In this document: one piece after another, positions 7,206-8,000 of the stretch
Position numbering within the stretch: the stretch's first letter is position 1
How the letters are laid out: the number at the start of each line of letters is the position of its first letter
Origin: Caldilineaceae bacterium
GTDB taxonomy: Bacteria; Chloroflexota; Anaerolineae; Caldilineales; Caldilineaceae
DNA length: 8,000 nt
Assembly (NCBI GenBank): GCA_015494005.1
Contig: WGCB01000700.1
Coordinates: 1-8,000, forward strand
Reading direction: 5' to 3'
The notes under the pieces: model-generated
Database searches by the model: none
The model's input: only the letters and a program-made list of their open reading frames with translations
Told to the model about the DNA's origin: nothing
Made by a program: the position numbers and the translations under genes

Positions 7206-8000
7206 CCTCCTTCCCGGACGCCCTGGCCGCCTTCACGCCCCGGCTGGTGGCCTTCCTGCGCCGCTTCAGCGTGGCGGTGATCTTCCTGGGGCTGGTGCTG
7301 GTCTTCAGCCTGATCACCGAGGACTTCCTGACCCTCTCCAACCTGCTCAACGTGGCCCGCCAGACCTCCATCGTGGCCATCGTCAGCGTGGGCATGACCT
7401 TCACCATCCTCACCGCGGGGATCGACCTCTCCGTGGGCTCCCTGGTGGCCGTCTCCGGCGCCCTGGCGGCCATGGCCTCGGCTCGTTGGGGCCTGCCCGT
7501 GCCCGCCGCGGTGACCGTGGGCATCCTCACAGGCGGGCTGGCCGGGGTCATCAGCGGCCTGCTCATCGCCAAGGGCGGCCTGCCCCCCTTCGTGGCCACC
7601 CTGGCCATGATGGCCGCGGCCCGGGGCGTCACCCTGGTCATCACCGACGCCCGGCCCGTCACCGGGGTGACCCGGGCCTTCCGCCAGTTCGGGAACGGCT
7701 CCCTGCTGGGGGTGCCCATCCCGGTCTGGGTGCTGGTGGCCGTGGCCCTGCTGGCCTGGTGGGTCCTGGCTCACACCCGGTTCGGCCGCCACGTCTACGC
7801 CCTGGGAGGCAACGAGGAGACGGCTCGCCTGGCCGGCATCAGCGTGGACCGGGTGAAGGTCGCCGTCTACGTCATCAGCGGCGGGCTCTCCGGCCTGGCC
7901 GGGGCCATCCTGGCGGCCCGGCTCAACTCGGCCCAGCCCACCGCCGGCATCGCCATGGAGCTGGACGCCATCGCCGCGGTGGTCCTGGGGGGGACCAGCC
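7202..8000 (+). CDS. rbsC: Ribose ABC transporter permease, second copy (cut by window end)
   Basis: The first 266 residues of another RbsC-type channel protein; perhaps 50-60 residues are missing. ATG 7202 overlaps the rbsA stop in ATGA, so it is probably translated by ribosomes leaving rbsA; GGAGGAG at 7187-7193, inside the end of rbsA, is nine bases upstream. Visible signatures are GMTFTILTAGIDLSVGS (64-80), with the usual glycine before IDLSVGS, ALGGNEETARLAGIS (200-214) in the expected ATPase-contact loop, and LNSAQPTAG leading to AAVVLGGTS (258-266). Hydrophobic segments lie near 23-38, 57-72, 76-93, 100-122, 128-148, 171-190 and 217-239. The sequence diverges from the first permease except for a nearly identical stretch of 28 residues at the visible end. 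Adjacent rbsA-rbsC is the common arrangement, so this may be the ancestral partner of RbsA. Confidence 0.94.
   Translation, partial: MTSFPDALAAFTPRLVAFLRRFSVAVIFLGLVLVFSLITEDFLTLSNLLNVARQTSIVAIVSVGMTFTILTAGIDLSVGSLVAVSGALAAMASARWGLPVPAAVTVGILTGGLAGVISGLLIAKGGLPPFVATLAMMAAARGVTLVITDARPVTGVTRAFRQFGNGSLLGVPIPVWVLVAVALLAWWVLAHTRFGRHVYALGGNEETARLAGISVDRVKVAVYVISGGLSGLAGAILAARLNSAQPTAGIAMELDAIAAVVLGGTS

Overview
The window is GC-rich, densely coding and reads entirely on the + strand. It looks like a thermophilic or Chloroflexota-type bacterium (Caldilineae-like); this is an inference from style, not a marker-gene result. The supporting signs are strong GGAGG ribosome sites, a sugar-binding protein made as a lipoprotein with an Ala/Pro/Glu linker, and a short adenosylhomocysteinase of the archaeal/Thermotoga type.

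Region 1 (1-109) is the C-terminal tail of a GNAT-like acetyltransferase. Region 2 (110-2963) is a methionine-cycle pair. ahcY (258-1541) removes S-adenosylhomocysteine and metK (1665-2900) makes S-adenosylmethionine. A 13-bp hairpin lies between the two genes, and a clear intrinsic terminator follows metK. The ahcY leader is built largely of decayed 16-bp tandem repeats.

Region 3 (2974-8000, running off the end) is a D-ribose uptake operon. A near-consensus sigma-70 promoter (TTGACA, 17 bp, TATATT) carries a LacI-family operator at the predicted transcription start. The order is rbsD (ribose pyranase), a first permease rbsC, rbsB (lipoprotein ribose-binding protein retaining all the ribose-contact residues known from E. 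coli RbsB), rbsA (two-domain ATPase) and a second, different rbsC permease that is cut by the window end. RbsB would capture ribose outside the cell, the permeases and RbsA would move it in, and RbsD would convert pyranose to the furanose form used by ribokinase. No kinase or regulator gene lies in the window; both may lie downstream.

Most genes here are well-known families. The unusual parts are the two-permease operon layout, the degenerate short tandem repeats in the leaders (16-bp before ahcY, 14-bp before rbsD, a looser ~10-nt TTC phasing before rbsB), and the strong intercistronic hairpins. I see no defence system, mobile element, CRISPR array, tRNA or rRNA.
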